From positions 1,612,001 through 1,676,000 of the forward strand of contig NZ_CP016761.1 of assembly GCF_001642935.1 (NCBI RefSeq): a stretch of DNA of 64,000 bases, given 5' to 3'. Source of the stretch: Fictibacillus arsenicus. GTDB lineage: Bacteria > Bacillota > Bacilli > Bacillales > Fictibacillaceae. Under the pieces are notes generated by a model. The model saw only the letters and a list, made by a program, of their open reading frames with translations, made no database searches and was not told the origin of the DNA. Positions 9,194-18,863 of the stretch are shown here, piece after piece. The translations under genes were made by a program, and so were the position numbers. Positions within the stretch are counted from its first letter, which is position 1; every line of letters starts with the position of its first letter.

Positions 9194-10123
9194 ATGTTGC
9201 GCTATATAACGAAGCGAGTGTTTGCGATGTTTTTAACACTGCTGATCATTGCAACGATTACATTCTTTTTAATGAAATTATTACCTGGTTCTCCTTTTAA
9301 CAATCAAGAGAAGTTAACTGAGTCCCAGCGCTATGCACTTAACGAAAAATACGGGTTAAATGACCCGGTGCCTGTTCAATACATTAATTATCTAGGGAAA
9401 TTGGCACAGGGTGATTTAGGATATACGTTCCAGTTTGATGGACGTACCGTTAATTCTATGATTGCAAACGGTATGGGCCCATCTGCAACAGTCGGGTTTG
9501 AAGCACTGGTGTTCGGAACATTAGTTGGCTTGGTATTAGGGATCGCAGCAGCATTAAAGCATAACTCGTTTATTGATTACGGGGCTATGGTCATGGCTGT
9601 ATTTGGAATAGCAATACCGTCCTTCGTATTTGCAGGACTTTTGCAATACTACGTTGGGGTTAAGCTTGGATGGCTTCCAGTAGCATTCTGGAATGGTCCT
9701 GAGTATCACATCATGCCAGCATTCTCTCTATCCGTAGGAGTAATTGCTACAGTGGCACGTTTCATGCGTACAGAAATGCTTGAAATTTTAGGGACAGATT
9801 ATATTTTAATGGCTAGATCTAAAGGGATTAGCAAACAAGCAGTTATTATTAAACACTGTGTACGAAACAGTATGATTCCAATCATTACAATCCTTGGACC
9901 TATGGCAATCGGCCTAATTACTGGGTCACTTGTAATTGAAAACATTTTTGCAATACCTGGTATAGGTGAACAGTTCGTAAAAAGTATCAACCTAAATGAC
10001 TATCCAGTTATTATGGGAACTACTTTGTTCTATAGTTTCTTAATTATAGTAATCATCTTAGTTGTCGATATCCTTTATGGAATCATCGATCCTCGTATTC
10101 GTGTTGCGGGAGGTAAATCATAA
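9194..10123 (+). CDS. oppB: Oligopeptide ABC transporter permease OppB
   Basis: 309 residues when started at the ATG behind GGGGGAGGTGTTTGTA; an in-frame upstream extension lacks a binding site. The start MLRYITKRVFAMFLTLLIIA leads into the first membrane segment, and about six segments follow. The permease EAA loop is seen near MARSKGISKQAVIIKHCVRN. It forms the membrane channel with OppC. The stop overlaps the start of oppC by one base (TAATG), indicating translational coupling. Confidence 0.96.
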   Translation: MLRYITKRVFAMFLTLLIIATITFFLMKLLPGSPFNNQEKLTESQRYALNEKYGLNDPVPVQYINYLGKLAQGDLGYTFQFDGRTVNSMIANGMGPSATVGFEALVFGTLVGLVLGIAAALKHNSFIDYGAMVMAVFGIAIPSFVFAGLLQYYVGVKLGWLPVAFWNGPEYHIMPAFSLSVGVIATVARFMRTEMLEILGTDYILMARSKGISKQAVIIKHCVRNSMIPIITILGPMAIGLITGSLVIENIFAIPGIGEQFVKSINLNDYPVIMGTTLFYSFLIIVIILVVDILYGIIDPRIRVAGGKS

Positions 10124-11145
10124 TGAGCATGTCTGAAAGAAAACTAACACCTGATTTATTTCGCCCTGCAAATTTAGGTACAGGTAAAGGCGATGAAATT
10201 ACGAAGCCAAGCTTAAGCTTTTGGCAGGATGCTTTTAGACGATTAAAAAAGAATAGAGCAGCGATGCTTGGACTTTTTGCAATCGTATTCATTATTGTGT
10301 TTTCACTTATTGCACCAACGTTAAGTAAGTATGGCATGGACGATCAAGAACTAATGCGTGCAAACTTACCTCCTAAAATTCCAGGATTAGAGAAGATTGG
10401 ATTCCTTGGAGTGGACGGAGTAGATATTCGCGGCGTAGATCAGTATGAAATGAAGAATGTACCAGCTGAAGATAAATTCTGGTTTGGTACTGACCCGCTT
10501 GGGCGTGACCAATGGGTTCGTGTTTGGAAAGGTACACAAATTTCACTTTATATCGCATTTTTAGCAGCAACAATCGATTTGATCGTCGGTGTTGCATACG
10601 GTGGAGTTTCTGCCTTTTATGGCGGCAGAGTAGATGACGCGATGCAGCGTGTAGTAGAAGTATTAGTAGGTATTCCGAATCTGGTTGTAATTATCTTGTT
10701 TATTATCATACTTGATCCAGGGATACTCTCAATCACACTAGCTCTCGTTATAACCGGCTGGATAGGAATGTCGCGTATCGTACGAGCGCAGATCCTATCA
10801 TTAAAAAACAGAGAATTTGTATTAGCATCAAAAACACTCGGCTCAACAAACGGCCGATTAATTACAAAACACTTATTGCCAAATACACTTGGTGCAATCA
10901 TTGTTACAAGTACATTTACAATTCCAGGAGCTATTTTCTTCGAAGCATTCCTAAGCTTTATCGGCCTCGGTATTCAACCACCGACCGCTTCACTAGGGGC
11001 TTTGATTGCAGACGGATTTAGATCATTGCGTATCTATCCTCACTTAGCTATCTATCCTGCATCCATCATGTGTATCCTGATGATCAGCTTTAACTTGCTA
11101 GGGGACGGATTGCGTGATGCACTTGATCCGAAAATGAGAAAATAG
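10123..11145 (+). CDS. oppC: Oligopeptide ABC transporter permease OppC
   Basis: The 340-residue permease has an N-terminal cytoplasmic tail (residues 1-45, including FWQDAFRRLKKNRAAM, as in OppC/DppC) and a first membrane segment. An extracytoplasmic insert follows with FGTDPLGRDQWVRV, the family signature, and then the transport core with the EAA loop (ASKTLGSTNGRLITKHLLPN). It pairs with OppB. It is coupled to oppB by a one-base overlap and followed 21 bp later by oppD with a strong ribosome binding site. Confidence 0.96.
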   Translation: MSMSERKLTPDLFRPANLGTGKGDEITKPSLSFWQDAFRRLKKNRAAMLGLFAIVFIIVFSLIAPTLSKYGMDDQELMRANLPPKIPGLEKIGFLGVDGVDIRGVDQYEMKNVPAEDKFWFGTDPLGRDQWVRVWKGTQISLYIAFLAATIDLIVGVAYGGVSAFYGGRVDDAMQRVVEVLVGIPNLVVIILFIIILDPGILSITLALVITGWIGMSRIVRAQILSLKNREFVLASKTLGSTNGRLITKHLLPNTLGAIIVTSTFTIPGAIFFEAFLSFIGLGIQPPTASLGALIADGFRSLRIYPHLAIYPASIMCILMISFNLLGDGLRDALDPKMRK

Positions 11146-11166
11146 TACAGGAAGGAGATTTTATAA

Positions 11167-12186
11167 ATGGAAAAACTTTTAGAACTAGAAAACCTTCATG
11201 TCTCCTTCCAGACGTATGGGGGAGAAGTAAAAGCAGTTCGAGGTGTAAGCCTATCTTTAGATAAAGGGGAATCACTTGCAATCGTAGGTGAATCCGGATC
11301 TGGTAAGTCTGTTACTTCAAAAGCAGTAATGCGTCTCTTGCCAAACAAAATTGGTTCAATTAAAGAAGGAGCGATTCGCTTCCAAGGCAAAGACCTCGCG
11401 AAAGCTTCTGAGCGAGAGATGGAAAAAATTCGCGGTGCTGAAATCTCAATGATCTTCCAAGATCCGATGACATCATTGAATCCAACGATGACAATCGGGA
11501 AGCAGATCATGGAAGGACTGCGTAAGCACCAGAACATGAGCAAGAGCGAAGCAAAAGAGCGTTCAATTAACCTATTAAAGCTTGTAGGTATTCCAAATCC
11601 TGAACTTCGTGTAGATGAATATCCTCACCAATTTTCAGGCGGAATGCGTCAGCGTGTTGTTATCGCGATTGCATTAGCTTGTAATCCGAAGGTATTGATT
11701 GCGGATGAACCGACAACAGCACTTGATGTAACGATTCAAGCTCAGATCTTGGACTTGATGCGTGATCTTCAAGACAAGACAGGAACTGCAATTATCCTTA
11801 TTACGCATGATTTAGGAGTAGTTGCAAACCTCGCTCAGCGTGTAGCCGTAATGTACGGTGGTATGATCGTTGAGACAGGTACTGTTGATGAAATCTTTTA
11901 CAAGCCGAAACATCCATATACATGGGGTCTGTTAGCTTCCATGCCAAAATTAAATGCAGATTCAAAAGAACTATTAGCAATTCCAGGAACGCCGCCTGAC
12001 CTAATGAATCCTCCGAAAGGATGTCCGTTTGCAGCGCGTTGTCCTTATGCGATGGAAGTATGTTTGGAACATATGCCTGAGGCTACTAACGTTTCTTCAT
12101 CGCACAAAGCTGCTTGCTGGTTGTTAGATGAGCGAGCGCCAAAAGTTGAACCGCCTGAAGCGGCAGTAGTTGGGGGTGCTCGATAA
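11167..12186 (+). CDS. oppD: Oligopeptide ABC transporter ATPase OppD
   Basis: The 339-residue ATPase has Walker A GESGSGKS, signature motif SGGMRQR, Walker B VLIADEP and the switch histidine in LITHDLG. The oligopeptide-type C-terminal cysteine cluster [14 protein letters not shown] is present. It hydrolyses ATP to power OppBC. Ribosome binding site AGGAAGGAGAT. The TAA stop overlaps the ATG of oppF by one base (TAATG). Confidence 0.96.
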   Translation: MEKLLELENLHVSFQTYGGEVKAVRGVSLSLDKGESLAIVGESGSGKSVTSKAVMRLLPNKIGSIKEGAIRFQGKDLAKASEREMEKIRGAEISMIFQDPMTSLNPTMTIGKQIMEGLRKHQNMSKSEAKERSINLLKLVGIPNPELRVDEYPHQFSGGMRQRVVIAIALACNPKVLIADEPTTALDVTIQAQILDLMRDLQDKTGTAIILITHDLGVVANLAQRVAVMYGGMIVETGTVDEIFYKPKHPYTWGLLASMPKLNADSKELLAIPGTPPDLMNPPKGCPFAARCPYAMEVCLEHMPEATNVSSSHKAACWLLDERAPKVEPPEAAVVGGAR

Positions 12187-13184
12187 TGGCAGTTGTAGAG
12201 AGAGAAAAGTTACTAGAAGTTAAAAATCTTAAAAAGTATTTCCCAGCTGGAAAAAAGGGCGTTTTACAAGCAGTAGACGATGTATCTTTTGATATTTATA
12301 AAGGTGAAACACTTGGTCTAGTAGGAGAGTCCGGATGCGGTAAATCTACTACAGGTCGTACAATCATCAGACTATATGATGCAACAGATGGAGAAGTATT
12401 CTATGAAGGTGAAGACGTTCACGGAAGAAAATCCCGTTCTGATCTAAAGAAATTCAACCGTAAGATGCAGATGATCTTCCAAGATCCATATGCATCATTA
12501 AATCCTAGAATGACAGTTAAAGATATCATTGCTGAAGGCATCGATATTCATGGCTTGGCAAAAACAAAGAAAGATCGTGACAACCGTGTTTACGAACTTC
12601 TTGAAACAGTAGGTTTGAACAGAGAGCATGCTAACCGTTATCCGCATGAGTTCTCAGGCGGTCAGCGTCAGCGTATCGGGATTGCTCGTGCACTTGCTGT
12701 AGATCCTGACTTTATCATTGCCGATGAGCCTATCTCGGCACTTGACGTATCCATTCAAGCACAAGTAGTAAACCTAATGATGGAACTTCAAAAAGAACGC
12801 GGTCTTACTTATCTATTTATTGCCCATGATCTATCTATGGTTAAACATATTTCTGATCGTGTAGGTGTAATGTATTTAGGAAATATCGTGGAACTTACAA
12901 CAAGTGATGAGCTTTATGAAGAGCCTCTGCATCCTTATACACAAGCTCTTTTATCAGCGATTCCTGTTCCTGATCCTGAATTAGAAAGAAGCCGTGAACG
13001 AATCATCCTTGAAGGTGATGTTCCGAGCCCGATCAATCCTCCAAGCGGATGCCGTTTCCGTACTCGCTGTCCACATGCAATGGATGTATGTGCAGCTGTT
13101 AAGCCAAAATGGCAGGAAGCAAGAGAAGGACACTGGGTAGCTTGTCATCTTTATGATGAGGAAGCTGTTAAACAAAATAATTAA
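12186..13184 (+). CDS. oppF: Oligopeptide ABC transporter ATPase OppF
   Basis: The second ATPase of the importer is 332 residues long with Walker [10 protein letters not shown], signature SGGQRQR, Walker B FIIADEP, switch histidine FIAHDLS and cysteine cluster [14 protein letters not shown]. It is expected to form a heterodimer with OppD. It is the last gene of the operon, and a terminator follows within 10 bp. Confidence 0.96.
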   Translation: MAVVEREKLLEVKNLKKYFPAGKKGVLQAVDDVSFDIYKGETLGLVGESGCGKSTTGRTIIRLYDATDGEVFYEGEDVHGRKSRSDLKKFNRKMQMIFQDPYASLNPRMTVKDIIAEGIDIHGLAKTKKDRDNRVYELLETVGLNREHANRYPHEFSGGQRQRIGIARALAVDPDFIIADEPISALDVSIQAQVVNLMMELQKERGLTYLFIAHDLSMVKHISDRVGVMYLGNIVELTTSDELYEEPLHPYTQALLSAIPVPDPELERSRERIILEGDVPSPINPPSGCRFRTRCPHAMDVCAAVKPKWQEAREGHWVACHLYDEEAVKQNN

Positions 13185-13193
13185 CACATTTAA

Positions 13194-13226
13194 AACGGTC
13201 TCCGTCATTTCAGGAGGTCGTTTTTT
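13194..13226 (+). terminator. Terminator of the opp operon
   Basis: AACGGTCTCC pairs with GGAGGTCGTT using two G-U wobbles, and TTTTTT follows. Confidence 0.75.
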
Positions 13227-13316
13227 ATGTTAAACTAAATTGAGTGTGTAAAGCGTATACAAAATTATCGTTACACATCCCTACTATTGATTGAGAAGCA
13301 GAAAAGGGGTAAATTC

Positions 13317-14168
13317 ATGAAACTAAGTTTTATCGTTGATAGCGCGAGTGATTTAAAAATAAATTCTGAAATAACGGATATTCCATTAACAATTGTCCCT
13401 CTAAATGTACAGTTTGGAGAAGATCACTATTTAGATGGGGTTAATATAAGAGAAGATGAATTCTATAAAAGAATGTCAAATGAACCGGATCTGCCTAAAA
13501 CAAGCCAGCCATCACCACAATCATTTTTTGAGGCATTTCAAAAAGAATTGAACAAAGGCAATGAGGTTTTATATATCGGAATTTCTTCTAATTTAAGCGG
13601 TACTGTCCAAAGCGCAACAATAGGCAAAAGTATGCTTACAGAAGAGGAACAAAGACGAGTTACGATTATCGATTCTGGAATTGCTTCTGGCGGTGTACAG
13701 ATTTTATTAAATGAAGCGATCGAGATGTCTAAAAAAGAAGTTTCTTTAAGCGAGATTGTAACGCGGATTGAAAAAACAAAAGCAGGAATTAAAGCGTATG
13801 TACTACTTGAAACACTAGAAAACCTAAAAAAGGGCGGTAGAATTTCAGCCGTACAAGGCGCTATTGCTGGTATGCTTAATATAAAACCTATGATTTCAAT
13901 TATAGATGGAGTAGTTGCAACAATCGGCAAGTACCGAGGCAGTAAAAAAGGGTTAACGAAAATGAAAGAAATCATTTTAGAGTGGAAATCAGAAAACCCG
14001 GAGAAAACACTTTATTTAATTCATAGTTTTTCTTCTACAGAAGAAGTTAAAAAAGAATTTGATGAATTGTTTGCACTTGATAGCTTCCCTAAAGTAATCT
14101 ATACCCGATTCGGAAGTACAATTGGAACGTATTCCAGTGAAAGAGCTATCGGTTTTGTAGCATATTAA
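13317..14168 (+). CDS. DegV family fatty-acid-binding protein
   Basis: The 283-residue DegV/EDD-fold protein opens FIVDSASDLK and carries the lipid-binding signature TSQPSP. Typical features LYIGISSNLSGT, VTIIDSGIASGG and GGRISAVQGAI follow. DegV proteins bind a fatty acid; some (FakB) present it to the kinase FakA for phosphorylation. The chosen ATG lies behind AAAAGGGG; an upstream in-frame TTG has no binding site. It stands alone and converges on the HD-domain gene, sharing a bidirectional hairpin. Confidence 0.88.
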   Translation: MKLSFIVDSASDLKINSEITDIPLTIVPLNVQFGEDHYLDGVNIREDEFYKRMSNEPDLPKTSQPSPQSFFEAFQKELNKGNEVLYIGISSNLSGTVQSATIGKSMLTEEEQRRVTIIDSGIASGGVQILLNEAIEMSKKEVSLSEIVTRIEKTKAGIKAYVLLETLENLKKGGRISAVQGAIAGMLNIKPMISIIDGVVATIGKYRGSKKGLTKMKEIILEWKSENPEKTLYLIHSFSSTEEVKKEFDELFALDSFPKVIYTRFGSTIGTYSSERAIGFVAY

Positions 14169-14183
14169 TATGTAAGGATGTTA

Positions 14184-14220
14184 AAAACACTCTTTTCCAT
14201 TTTAGGAAACAGAGTGTTTT
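14184..14220. terminator. Bidirectional terminator between degV and the HD-domain gene
   Basis: AAAACACTCT / AGAGTGTTTT outer stem plus inner TTCC/GGAA. It overlaps the last codons of the minus-strand HD gene, whose stop is at 14202-14204. Confidence 0.8.
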
Positions 14221-14741
14221 ACTTTTTCTTCTTCATTATACTCATCTACCATTTCATCTAATTTTTTGATCATGGTTAATGCTTTTATATCACTGACTGT
14301 GCGATAGTGATGTGATCCGCCTGGTTCTTCGTCTGCTTCATCAGCAAGAGCAACAACCTGCTGCAGCGGATTTAAATTCAATGAGCCTGCCGGCAGATAA
14401 GAATCTGTATGAAGTAAAATAGCCAGGGCAATCTCTTTCGCTTTTTTGCGGTCTTCTCCCAACGAAACTAAAATACGGTGTGCGCGTTCGGCACCCTTAA
14501 TGGCATGAATATCATTCTCTTTATACATGTCATAGTCCCAGTGGCCATTTTTATACCATGTATAATGTCCGATATCGTGAAGAAAAGCTGCCTTAGTTGC
14601 CATATCTGGATCCACACCATGTTTCACTGCTAAACGATAAGCATGATAAGCTGTAGAAATGGCATGTACCATACCTGAACGTTTAACGTATTTTTGTACA
14701 TGAGGATGTTTATAAAGATCTAATAAGGTGATTTTTCTCAT
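14202..14741 (-). CDS. HD-domain metal-dependent phosphohydrolase
   Basis: The 179-residue protein shows the HD motif FLHDIGHYTWYKNGHW (about residues 52-67). An upstream His (MVHAISTAYHAYRLA) and a downstream LLHTDSYLP complete the metal-binding set. HD proteins hydrolyse phosphate esters of nucleotides or other small molecules; the substrate is not readable here. The ribosome binding site AAGGAAAGGAG precedes the ATG. It lies between degV and a UbiD-type gene and is transcribed in the same direction as the latter. Confidence 0.85.
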   Translation of the reverse strand: MRKITLLDLYKHPHVQKYVKRSGMVHAISTAYHAYRLAVKHGVDPDMATKAAFLHDIGHYTWYKNGHWDYDMYKENDIHAIKGAERAHRILVSLGEDRKKAKEIALAILLHTDSYLPAGSLNLNPLQQVVALADEADEEPGGSHHYRTVSDIKALTMIKKLDEMVDEYNEEEKVKHSVS

Positions 14742-14821
14742 AAGTTTTTCTCCTTTCCTTAAAAATGTATATTGTTAAATACTTTACCACCGTTTGGACA
14801 ATATATCAACTTATAAAATGC

Positions 14822-14848
14822 AAAAAGAAGCGTGAAAACGCTTCTTTT
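14822..14848 (-). terminator. Terminator of the UbiD-family gene
   Basis: On the minus strand AAAAGAAGCG / CGCTTCTTTTT with a 6-nt loop and a T tail. The stop codon of the gene is the first part of the stem. Confidence 0.85.
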
Positions 14849-16607
14849 ACTGTTTAAAATATTCATTCCATCTTTCAGTAACCTTTTGATCAATATCGGG
14901 ACGAGTTTCAACAACATCCGGATAGAAAGGCTTCATCCTTGCATCAATGATTATCGTTCCTTCATATTTAATACGGTTCCGGTCAATCGTACTCTTAGCA
15001 TAAACATCATATGCCGGATCGAAGCGGGTAAATGTTGTCCATAAAAACTCAGCTTGAGTTGCTGCGATGGAAGCATCATCTACTAAAAAGACGAGCGGCC
15101 AATCCTTAAAAGATTCATGACTGTTCGACAAAAGATGTTCAGCAAAATCTGGAGCTTCATCAAAGGATGGTCCGCTCACAGTTAAACAGCCTCCGCAGAA
15201 AACACCAACATCATTAATCCCTGATATCGTTCCGCCTTCATATGTTCTTTTTAATTCACGGACAGGTTCACCAAGGCCCGTCATGATTGCTTTAGAGCCT
15301 GTATTAAACTTACGTCCCGTATAATCCAATGTATCCATGGATGTATCATGAATAATCAGCAAATCGCGCTCAGGAAGGAATCTTTCTAAAACTCCTTCAG
15401 CTAATTCCGCGAAGTTTTGCAGGTTAACAGGTTTGTTGGTTACCATCAAAAACTTAGTTAATGTGAGCTGTCCTTCTCCCATAATTCGGAATGCATGAGC
15501 TAGACCTTCTTTATAATATGATTCACGAACTACAGCACCTGCTAATGCATGGAATCCAGTTTCTGCGTACGTCCATAAATCCCGCACACCATTCATGACT
15601 ACCGGGAATAAAGGACTCATTAAACGCTGCAGATATTCTCCGATAAAATAGTCTTCTTGCTTTGGCTTTCCTACTACTGTAGCTGGATAGATCGCATCTT
15701 TTCGTTTCCACATTTTATCAATGTTGAAGACAGGAAAGTCATGCGCCCAAGAGTAATATCCATAATGATCTCCAAATGGTCCTTCAGGCTCGCGAACATG
15801 AGGGGGAACCACACCGCCAAAAGCAAATTCTGCCTCGGCAATTAACGGATGAGGGTGGCCATCAACATGAGCAAGACTTAATTTTTCTCCCATAAGCATA
15901 GATGAAAACATTAGTTCAGGAACTGCTTCTGGAAGAGGAGCTATCGCACTGATCATTAAAGAAGGAGGTCCACCTAAGAATAATGTAACAGGCAGTGATT
16001 GGTTCTTTTGTTCTGCTTCATAATGATGGAAACCGCCGCCTTTATGAATTTGCCAGTGAATTCCGGTTTTATTTTCTTCTTTAATCTCAATCCGATACAT
16101 TCCAAGGTTGTGTTCGTGTTTATCTGGATGCTCAGTATAAACGAGCGGAAGGGTAACGAATGGATTACTGTCTAGGTGCCACCCAGTAAGAGCCGGAAGC
16201 TCCTTCATATTGACGTTCGTCGTAAATGTTTCGAGTACAGGAGATTTATTCTTGCCGACTTTTTTTGTTCCTAGAGATAAAACATCCTTGATCATCCCTT
16301 TTTTCTTCCATAGAACAGAAGGGGAAGGTGGCATAAGTGCATCAATAGATGAGACAAGATCTTTAACTAATTGTTCAGGTTTTGGACCAAAGGCCATATC
16401 TACACGTTTTATCGTTCCAAACAGATTCGTCACTACGGGTATGTTTTTACCTTTTACATTTGTAAAAAGCAGAGCAGGACCTTCTTCTGCAATTACACGT
16501 CTGTGAATTTCAGGGATTTCTAAATATGGATCGACTTCAGCATGTATCTCAAAAATTTCTTTTTCTTCTCTTAATTGACTAATAAACGTTCTAAGGTTTC
16601 TATGCAT
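14847..16607 (-). CDS. UbiD family (prenylated-FMN) decarboxylase
   Basis: The 586-residue protein has UbiD family signatures: the metal/cofactor region LGMYRIEIKEENKTGIHWQ (about 167-185) and the acidic-proton-donor segment REPEGPFGDHYGYYS (about 281-295). UbiD enzymes carry out reversible non-oxidative (de)carboxylation of aromatic or unsaturated acids with prenylated FMN made by UbiX; no ubiX is in the window. It is longer than the roughly 475-residue YclC/BsdC type, resembling a second UbiD group of Gram-positive bacteria. Its role (quinone-related or aromatic-acid decarboxylation) is undetermined. Confidence 0.88.
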   Translation of the reverse strand: MHRNLRTFISQLREEKEIFEIHAEVDPYLEIPEIHRRVIAEEGPALLFTNVKGKNIPVVTNLFGTIKRVDMAFGPKPEQLVKDLVSSIDALMPPSPSVLWKKKGMIKDVLSLGTKKVGKNKSPVLETFTTNVNMKELPALTGWHLDSNPFVTLPLVYTEHPDKHEHNLGMYRIEIKEENKTGIHWQIHKGGGFHHYEAEQKNQSLPVTLFLGGPPSLMISAIAPLPEAVPELMFSSMLMGEKLSLAHVDGHPHPLIAEAEFAFGGVVPPHVREPEGPFGDHYGYYSWAHDFPVFNIDKMWKRKDAIYPATVVGKPKQEDYFIGEYLQRLMSPLFPVVMNGVRDLWTYAETGFHALAGAVVRESYYKEGLAHAFRIMGEGQLTLTKFLMVTNKPVNLQNFAELAEGVLERFLPERDLLIIHDTSMDTLDYTGRKFNTGSKAIMTGLGEPVRELKRTYEGGTISGINDVGVFCGGCLTVSGPSFDEAPDFAEHLLSNSHESFKDWPLVFLVDDASIAATQAEFLWTTFTRFDPAYDVYAKSTIDRNRIKYEGTIIIDARMKPFYPDVVETRPDIDQKVTERWNEYFKQ

Positions 16608-16668
16608 TTGTACACCTCTATTATGTATGTTACCCTTGTATTATAAAGCAGTTCGGGTAAAAAATGTG

Positions 16669-16697
16669 AAAAAACAACCCGAAAGTTCCGGGTTGTT
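16669..16697 (-). terminator. Terminator of the small membrane-protein gene
   Basis: On the minus strand AACAACCCGG / CGGGTTGTT with a short loop is followed by TTTTTC. Confidence 0.8.
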
Positions 16698-16701
16698 CCG
16701 T

Positions 16702-16884
16702 TTAATTTCTTCTTTTTACAGGACTCCAGTTTTGCTGAAAAGACTTCGATTTATCCACGAAATGTGATACTTTCTTGCCGCCGAACAATTTTACCGCGAT
16801 GACTTGGGAAATCGTTCCCATCAATGCTGTAATACCAACCACACATAAAGCTAACAACGTTAAATCGGTAAAGAATGATACCAA
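16702..16884 (-). CDS. Small single-pass membrane protein, unknown
   Basis: This 60-residue product has an N-terminal hydrophobic span (VSFFTDLTLLALCVVGITAL) and a basic C terminus ending in SPVKRRN. A TTG start is used, 8 bases behind AAAGGAGGA. The terminator just behind the stop supports a real gene. Not recognised beyond this. Confidence 0.6.
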   Translation of the reverse strand: MVSFFTDLTLLALCVVGITALMGTISQVIAVKLFGGKKVSHFVDKSKSFQQNWSPVKRRN

Positions 16885-17011
16885 AGAGGATTCCTCCTTT
16901 TTTTACAACCTGTTCACCACGTACTTCTTTCTCTATTGTATCCCATGATAACAAAGGAAGAAAGAGGGAAAACTATATAATATAAAAACTTAAGGAGCTG
17001 ATGGGGAAACA

Positions 17012-17626
17012 ATGAATTGGTATGAGAAGTTAAATCAATATTTTCCGATTGAAGAGATGAAATCAAAAGAGCATATGGAACTTCTGCTGGATGAAAAGAG
17101 TGATATTTATCATAAAGATGAAGGGAAGCACCATGTTCTAATGTACGTTGAACTTCCAGACTTTGTTTTTATTGATTACTTATTTGTATCTAAAGATGCC
17201 AGAGGACAAGGACTTGGTCATAAGCTTATCGAGAAATTAAAAGCCAAAGGCAAACCGATTATATTAGAAGTTGAGCCGGTTGATTATGAAGATACAGACA
17301 CTGAAAAACGTCTGCGGTTTTATACACGAGAGGGATTTGAACACGCATCAAGTATCGGGTATAGAAGGCGTTCCCTTGCAACGAATGAAGTGAATGAGAT
17401 GGAGATCTTATTCTGGTCACCAACAGAAGAATCTGAAGAAACTATTTATGAAAACATGAAAAAGACGTATAATGAAATACACACGTACAAAGATAGTGAA
17501 TTGTACGGAAAGTCTTATCAGCCAGCAAGTGAAGTGCTCACCTTGGATACAGAACCAGCGGCTCCTAAACCCGAAATGGTTAAAAATGAGTCTTCAGATA
17601 CGCCAAGGGAATCCGCTTCGGAATAA
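17012..17626 (+). CDS. yjbC: GNAT-family acetyltransferase YjbC
   Basis: The 204-residue protein matches B. subtilis YjbC along its length (MNWYEKLNQYFPIEEMKSK, KDEGKHH, then SKDARGQGLGHKLIEKL). The latter is the acetyl-CoA-binding R/QxxGxG/A loop of GNAT enzymes (about residues 66-78). A Glu/Pro-rich tail follows (after about residue 170). In B. subtilis yjbC and spx are linked and stress-induced; substrate unknown. Ribosome binding site AAGGAGCTGATGG. A small basic gene follows 37 bp later. Confidence 0.9.
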   Translation: MNWYEKLNQYFPIEEMKSKEHMELLLDEKSDIYHKDEGKHHVLMYVELPDFVFIDYLFVSKDARGQGLGHKLIEKLKAKGKPIILEVEPVDYEDTDTEKRLRFYTREGFEHASSIGYRRRSLATNEVNEMEILFWSPTEESEETIYENMKKTYNEIHTYKDSELYGKSYQPASEVLTLDTEPAAPKPEMVKNESSDTPRESASE

Positions 17627-17663
17627 TTTTACTATTTTCCTTGTTAAAGGAGGAGCAGGCGCT

Positions 17664-17798
17664 ATGAAACAAAAAGACAAAAAAAAGAAAACAAAGCGTG
17701 AATTATGGAAAGAGATGCTGAAGAAAAACCTGAAGAATCTTAAACCAAGTATTCCGCGAAAAGGTCCTGCATCACAAGTAAATAAAACCATAGCTTAA
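17664..17798 (+). CDS. Small highly basic protein (44 aa), unknown
   Basis: An ATG preceded by AAAGGAGGAGCAGGCGCT (a near-perfect binding site) opens a 44-residue frame. It is dominated by lysine: KQKDKKKKTKRELWKEMLKK and then PSIPRKGPASQVN. It ends two bases before a strong terminator, so it is probably co-transcribed with yjbC. Its charge suggests nucleic-acid or ribosome contact, but that is only inference. Not recognised. Confidence 0.7.
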   Translation: MKQKDKKKKTKRELWKEMLKKNLKNLKPSIPRKGPASQVNKTIA

Positions 17799-17799
17799 C

Positions 17800-17832
17800 A
17801 AAAGAGTGGTTATTCCACTCTTTTATTTTTTT
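17800..17832 (+). terminator. Terminator of yjbC and the small basic gene
   Basis: AAAAGAGTGG / CCACTCTTTT stem with a 5-nt loop and ATTTTTTT. Confidence 0.9.
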
Positions 17833-18068
17833 ATGTTTTATGAAACTTATCTTCGGGTAATACGTCTATATATATGTATGGAAAAATGACGGATAAGTTG
17901 TGTAAGACATGCTGTATATGTATTACATTTGTATGACAAATTCGTAAAAATGTACAAAAGTCTGTATAACCTCTACCGAAAATGTAAAATGTGTAGTATA
18001 CTATGAATGATGATTTAATAACTTTTTTAAAGTACCTAAATCAGAGAGAGGGGAAGGAGAGTTCCAAT

Positions 18069-18467
18069 ATGGTCACACTATTTACTTCGCCGAGCTGTAC
18101 ATCATGCCGAAAAGCAAAAGCATGGTTAAAAGAGAATGAAATTCCTTATCAAGAGAGAAATATTTTTTCGGAACCTTTATCAATAGAAGAAGTTAAGCAA
18201 ATCTTGAGGATGACTGAGGACGGTACTGACGAGATTATTTCTACTCGTTCAAAAACGTTCCAGGAACTTAACATTAATCTTGAATCCATGCCATTGCAAG
18301 ATCTATATCAATTGATTGCAGATCACCCTGGATTATTGAGAAGACCAATCATCCTGGATGAAAAGCGTCTGCAAGTTGGCTATAACGAAGATGAAATTCG
18401 CCGTTTCTTGCCAAGAAGAGTACGGACTTTTCAGCTTATGGAAGCACAGCGTCTTGTAAATGAATAA
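18069..18467 (+). CDS. spx: Transcriptional regulator Spx
   Basis: The 132-residue ArsC-fold protein has the redox switch C10-T-S-C13 in [14 protein letters not shown]. The [10 protein letters not shown] region and conserved C terminus [19 protein letters not shown] are also present. Spx binds the RNA polymerase alpha C-terminal domain and activates thiol-stress genes when its disulfide forms; it is degraded by ClpXP with the adaptor SpxH, encoded at 24309. The ATG behind GGGGAAGGAGAG gives the normal length; an upstream in-frame start would add 22 residues with no family support. Confidence 0.96.
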   Translation: MVTLFTSPSCTSCRKAKAWLKENEIPYQERNIFSEPLSIEEVKQILRMTEDGTDEIISTRSKTFQELNINLESMPLQDLYQLIADHPGLLRRPIILDEKRLQVGYNEDEIRRFLPRRVRTFQLMEAQRLVNE

Positions 18468-18472
18468 AAGAA

Positions 18473-18507
18473 AAACTTCCGCTGCTAAAAGTGCGGGAGT
18501 TTTTTTA
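18473..18507 (+). terminator. Terminator of spx
   Basis: AAACTTCCGC pairs with GCGGGAGTTT (one G-U) and is followed by a T run. Confidence 0.8.
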
Positions 18508-18600
18508 TGTTTTATAACTAACTAATTAACTAAAAGAATGTTGTTATCGCTTTTTTTCATTTCTCTTCATTGAAAGGTTGATTACAGCGAAGATCTAAAT

Positions 18601-18815
18601 GGCGATTTTCTAAAAGATTGTTGCATTTTGCTCGTAACGTCATCATTTGCAAGTTGATTGGAGCGCAAGGTTGCCGACTCCTACGGGACGAGCGGTCAGG
18701 TGGAGACTCCTAATGGCGCAAAGCGGCAGGAGGCTCACCGCACGCCCCGTGGAAAGCGGCAGCCTGGAGCGGAAATCAACTACTTCCAAAGCAAACAATG
18801 TATGCGAAAATGGCC
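18601..18815. repeat. Interspersed intergenic repeat, copy 1 (MITE-like)
   Basis: This 215-bp element shares most of its sequence with the copy at 23772. Shared blocks are TCTAAAAGATTGTTGC, GGAGCG..AAGGT, GAGGCTCACCGCACGCCCCG, and CCTGGAGCGGAAATCAAC followed by ACTTCC. The ends are an imperfect inverted repeat, GGCGATTTTC / GAAAATGGCC. ATCTAAAT on the left and ATCTTAAT on the right could be a decayed target duplication. GC content is well above the surroundings, and internal GGAGNCTC segments can fold. It occupies the spx-yjbE gap. It makes spurious short open frames; none looks real. Confidence 0.8.
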
Positions 18816-18823
18816 ATCTTAAT

Positions 18824-18855
18824 AAAAAGTCCTGCCAGCATGTGCCGGCAGGATT
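18824..18855 (-). terminator. Terminator of yjbE
   Basis: On the minus strand TCCTGCC / GGCAGGA with an inner GG/CC loop is followed by CTTTTTATT. It abuts repeat copy 1. Confidence 0.8.
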
Positions 18856-18863
18856 CTTATTCT

